Under the pieces are notes generated by a model. That model was not told the origin of the DNA, searched no databases, and was given only the letters and a program-made list of their open reading frames with translations. Positions 62,957-64,000 of a stretch of 64,000 nt of DNA are shown here, in pieces. A program made the translations under genes and the position numbers. Origin of the DNA: SMYC01 sp965197495 (GTDB taxonomy: Bacteria; Acidobacteriota; Vicinamibacteria; Marinacidobacterales; SMYC01); assembly GCA_965197495.1 (NCBI GenBank), contig OZ240210.1, positions 3,224,001 through 3,288,000 of the forward strand, in the 5' to 3' direction. Numbering within the stretch: the stretch's first letter is position 1; every line of letters starts with the position of its first letter.

Positions 62957-64000
62957 ATGCGCGTTACTACGTTAGTCAACAAGCTCATCGGATTGCAAGG
63001 CCTGTGGGTCCGAGGTTTCCACTTCCAGGCGGACAAAGCCAGAGTGGTGGTGGATGTAGTACCACGGAGGAGGAAGCCTCTGTGCGGGATTTGCGGACGA
63101 AAGGTCCGCAAGAACAAAGATCGCTACAATCGCTACTGGCGGCACTTGGACCTGTTCGGAGTCCGGACCTATCTTCGCTACTCGATCCGACGAGTGGTAT
63201 GTCGGCGGTGTGGAGTGGTCAGAGAAAAGGTGCCTTGGGCCGACAAGGGAAGCCGCTTTACCAAAAGCTTCGAACAAGAGGTAGCGTGGCTGGCACAGAG
63301 GACGGACGTCAGCGCCGTAGCGAACTATTTCCGAGTGACGTGGCGTTCGGTGCGACGGATCATCCAGCGAGTGGTTGCCGAGCAGCGGGATGAGCGGCGC
63401 GAGCTCGATGGATTGCGGGTGATTGGGATGGACGAGATCAGCTACCGCAAACGCCACAAGTACTTAACCCTAATCGCAAAATCTTCGAAGCACGAAAACG
63501 CGAAACAGCCGCACTGGGCGCAGGCGAGAAGCTCGTGCTGGGGCACCCGCTCGCCGCCACTATAGGTGATTCTGCACGGTGTATGCAGAACCTGGAAAAG
63601 GTGCTACTCACGGGGCCAAAGACCTCAGACACGGTGACGTTTATTTGCGATTAGGGTTAACAGTGGTAATAGACCATCTCAGCGGCCGGGTCGTCTGGGC
63701 GGGAAAGGAGCGCAAGGCCAAGACGCTGCTGCGGTTTTTCCGCAAGCTCGGACCACAAAGAGCCGCGGAGCTCGAAGCGGTCAGCATGGACATGTGGGAG
63801 CCGTACATAACTGTCGTCGGCAAAAAGGCTCCTCAGGCACGGGTGATCTTTGACCGCTTCCACATCGTCAAGCATCTGAACGAGGCCGTGGATAAGACCC
63901 GGCGCGAGCTGGTGCGCGAGCTCAAAGGGACTGCCCGACGCAACCTCAAGAACACCAAGTTTCCCCTTCTCAAGGCCAAACACAACCGCAGCGCGAAAGA
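62957..64000 (+). pseudogene. ISL3 transposase (copy 4), interrupted by a MITE, partial at window end
   Basis: The first part, 62957-63467, has the zinc ribbon (CGICGRKVRKNK, VCRRCGVV) and the first expected aspartate (GMDEISYRKRHKYL). The MITE enters after HKYLT and brings a stop at 63563-63565. The transposase resumes at 63661 with VVIDHLSGRVVWAGKERK and continues to the window end. Removing the MITE and one TTAA restores the frame. Confidence 0.88.
63468..63656. mobile_element. 189-bp MITE, copy 2 (TTAA target)
   Basis: Ends CCCTAATCGCAAA inverted at both sides; TTAA at 63464-63467 and 63657-63660. It is inserted at the same TTAA of the ISL3 transposase gene as MITE copy 1, and in the same orientation relative to ISL3. 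Intact ISL3 copies read TACTTAACAGTGG here, which proves the TTAA duplication. Confidence 0.9.

Larger units (their letters stand above)
61886..64000 (+). mobile_element. ISL3-type element copy 4, with nested IS200 and MITE, runs off window
   Basis: It starts GGTTCTCCTGTCGTTTC and carries the GGAAAACG-box leader. IS200 copy 3 (62108-62695) splits the leader and a 189-bp MITE (63468-63656) splits the transposase. The sequence is more diverged from copies 1 and 2 in its first half (for example VRGFHFQ, GICGRK). The right end is outside the window. Confidence 0.9.

Overview
The window is GC-rich chromosomal DNA from a Gram-negative bacterium: it carries a phosphate-type outer-membrane porin, several lipoproteins, a PilY1-like protein and GreB. 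The order tig-clpP-clpX-lon-engB and rho-rpmE-prfA-prmC-murA, together with the RDD/SpoIIM/DUF4129/DUF4350/MoxR/DUF58 operon, is what one sees in deltaproteobacteria-like phyla (Desulfobacterota, Myxococcota and neighbours). That placement is inference; the sequence alone does not fix the phylum. SelB implies that the organism decodes selenocysteine.

Layout. 1-5170: housekeeping genes mostly on the minus strand (larC cut by the window edge, radC, a frameshifted gene, glgC, a YacP-type NYN nuclease, greB). 5270-6666: a palindromic CTAG-bounded element interrupted by two head-to-tail IS200/IS605 copies. 6767-13941: selB, a secreted cyanophycinase-like peptidase, a lipoprotein, and a phosphate/nucleotide group (CHAD-CYTH protein, apaH, ppx). 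13938-19686: nested insertion sequences that rewrite the end of ppx. 19694-22007: rnr and tRNA-Leu(CAG). 22030-30760: an IS-rich accessory stretch with broken genes, among which a 2-oxoglutarate dioxygenase and a four-helix-bundle S23 gene look intact. 30909-43928: porin, tRNA-Leu(TAG), then the conserved proteostasis and translation-termination block. 43939-52384: a frameshifted TPR-STN lipoprotein and an eight-gene envelope operon. 52490-64000: a second IS graveyard holding remnants of an amidohydrolase, a PilY1 protein, an ABC exporter and adenosine deaminase, plus an intact sodium/solute symporter and enoyl-CoA hydratase.

Mobile DNA dominates the accessory parts. Five families are visible: (a) an IS1634-type element with CTGAAGTTCC ends, four copies, none intact; (b) an ISL3-type element, four copies, two with matching 8-bp target duplications; (c) a second IS1634-type element of 2003 bp, two near-identical copies, both bounded by CTAG; (d) IS200/IS605, three 588-bp copies; (e) a fragment of an IS1380/piggyBac-like element, with two 189-bp MITEs that share its CCCTAATCGCAAA ends and TTAA target. 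Nesting gives a relative history: ISL3 jumped into IS1634, a MITE jumped into ISL3, and IS200 jumped into ISL3. The low divergence between copies and the many recently broken genes suggest an ongoing IS expansion.

The most original signals are the IS1380/MITE/TTAA family, the exact end-to-end IS200 dimer, the duplicated divergent unit that pairs an S23 four-helix-bundle gene with a family I could not name, the reversed CHAD-CYTH architecture beside apaH and ppx, and the tightly overlapping envelope operon whose function is not established.
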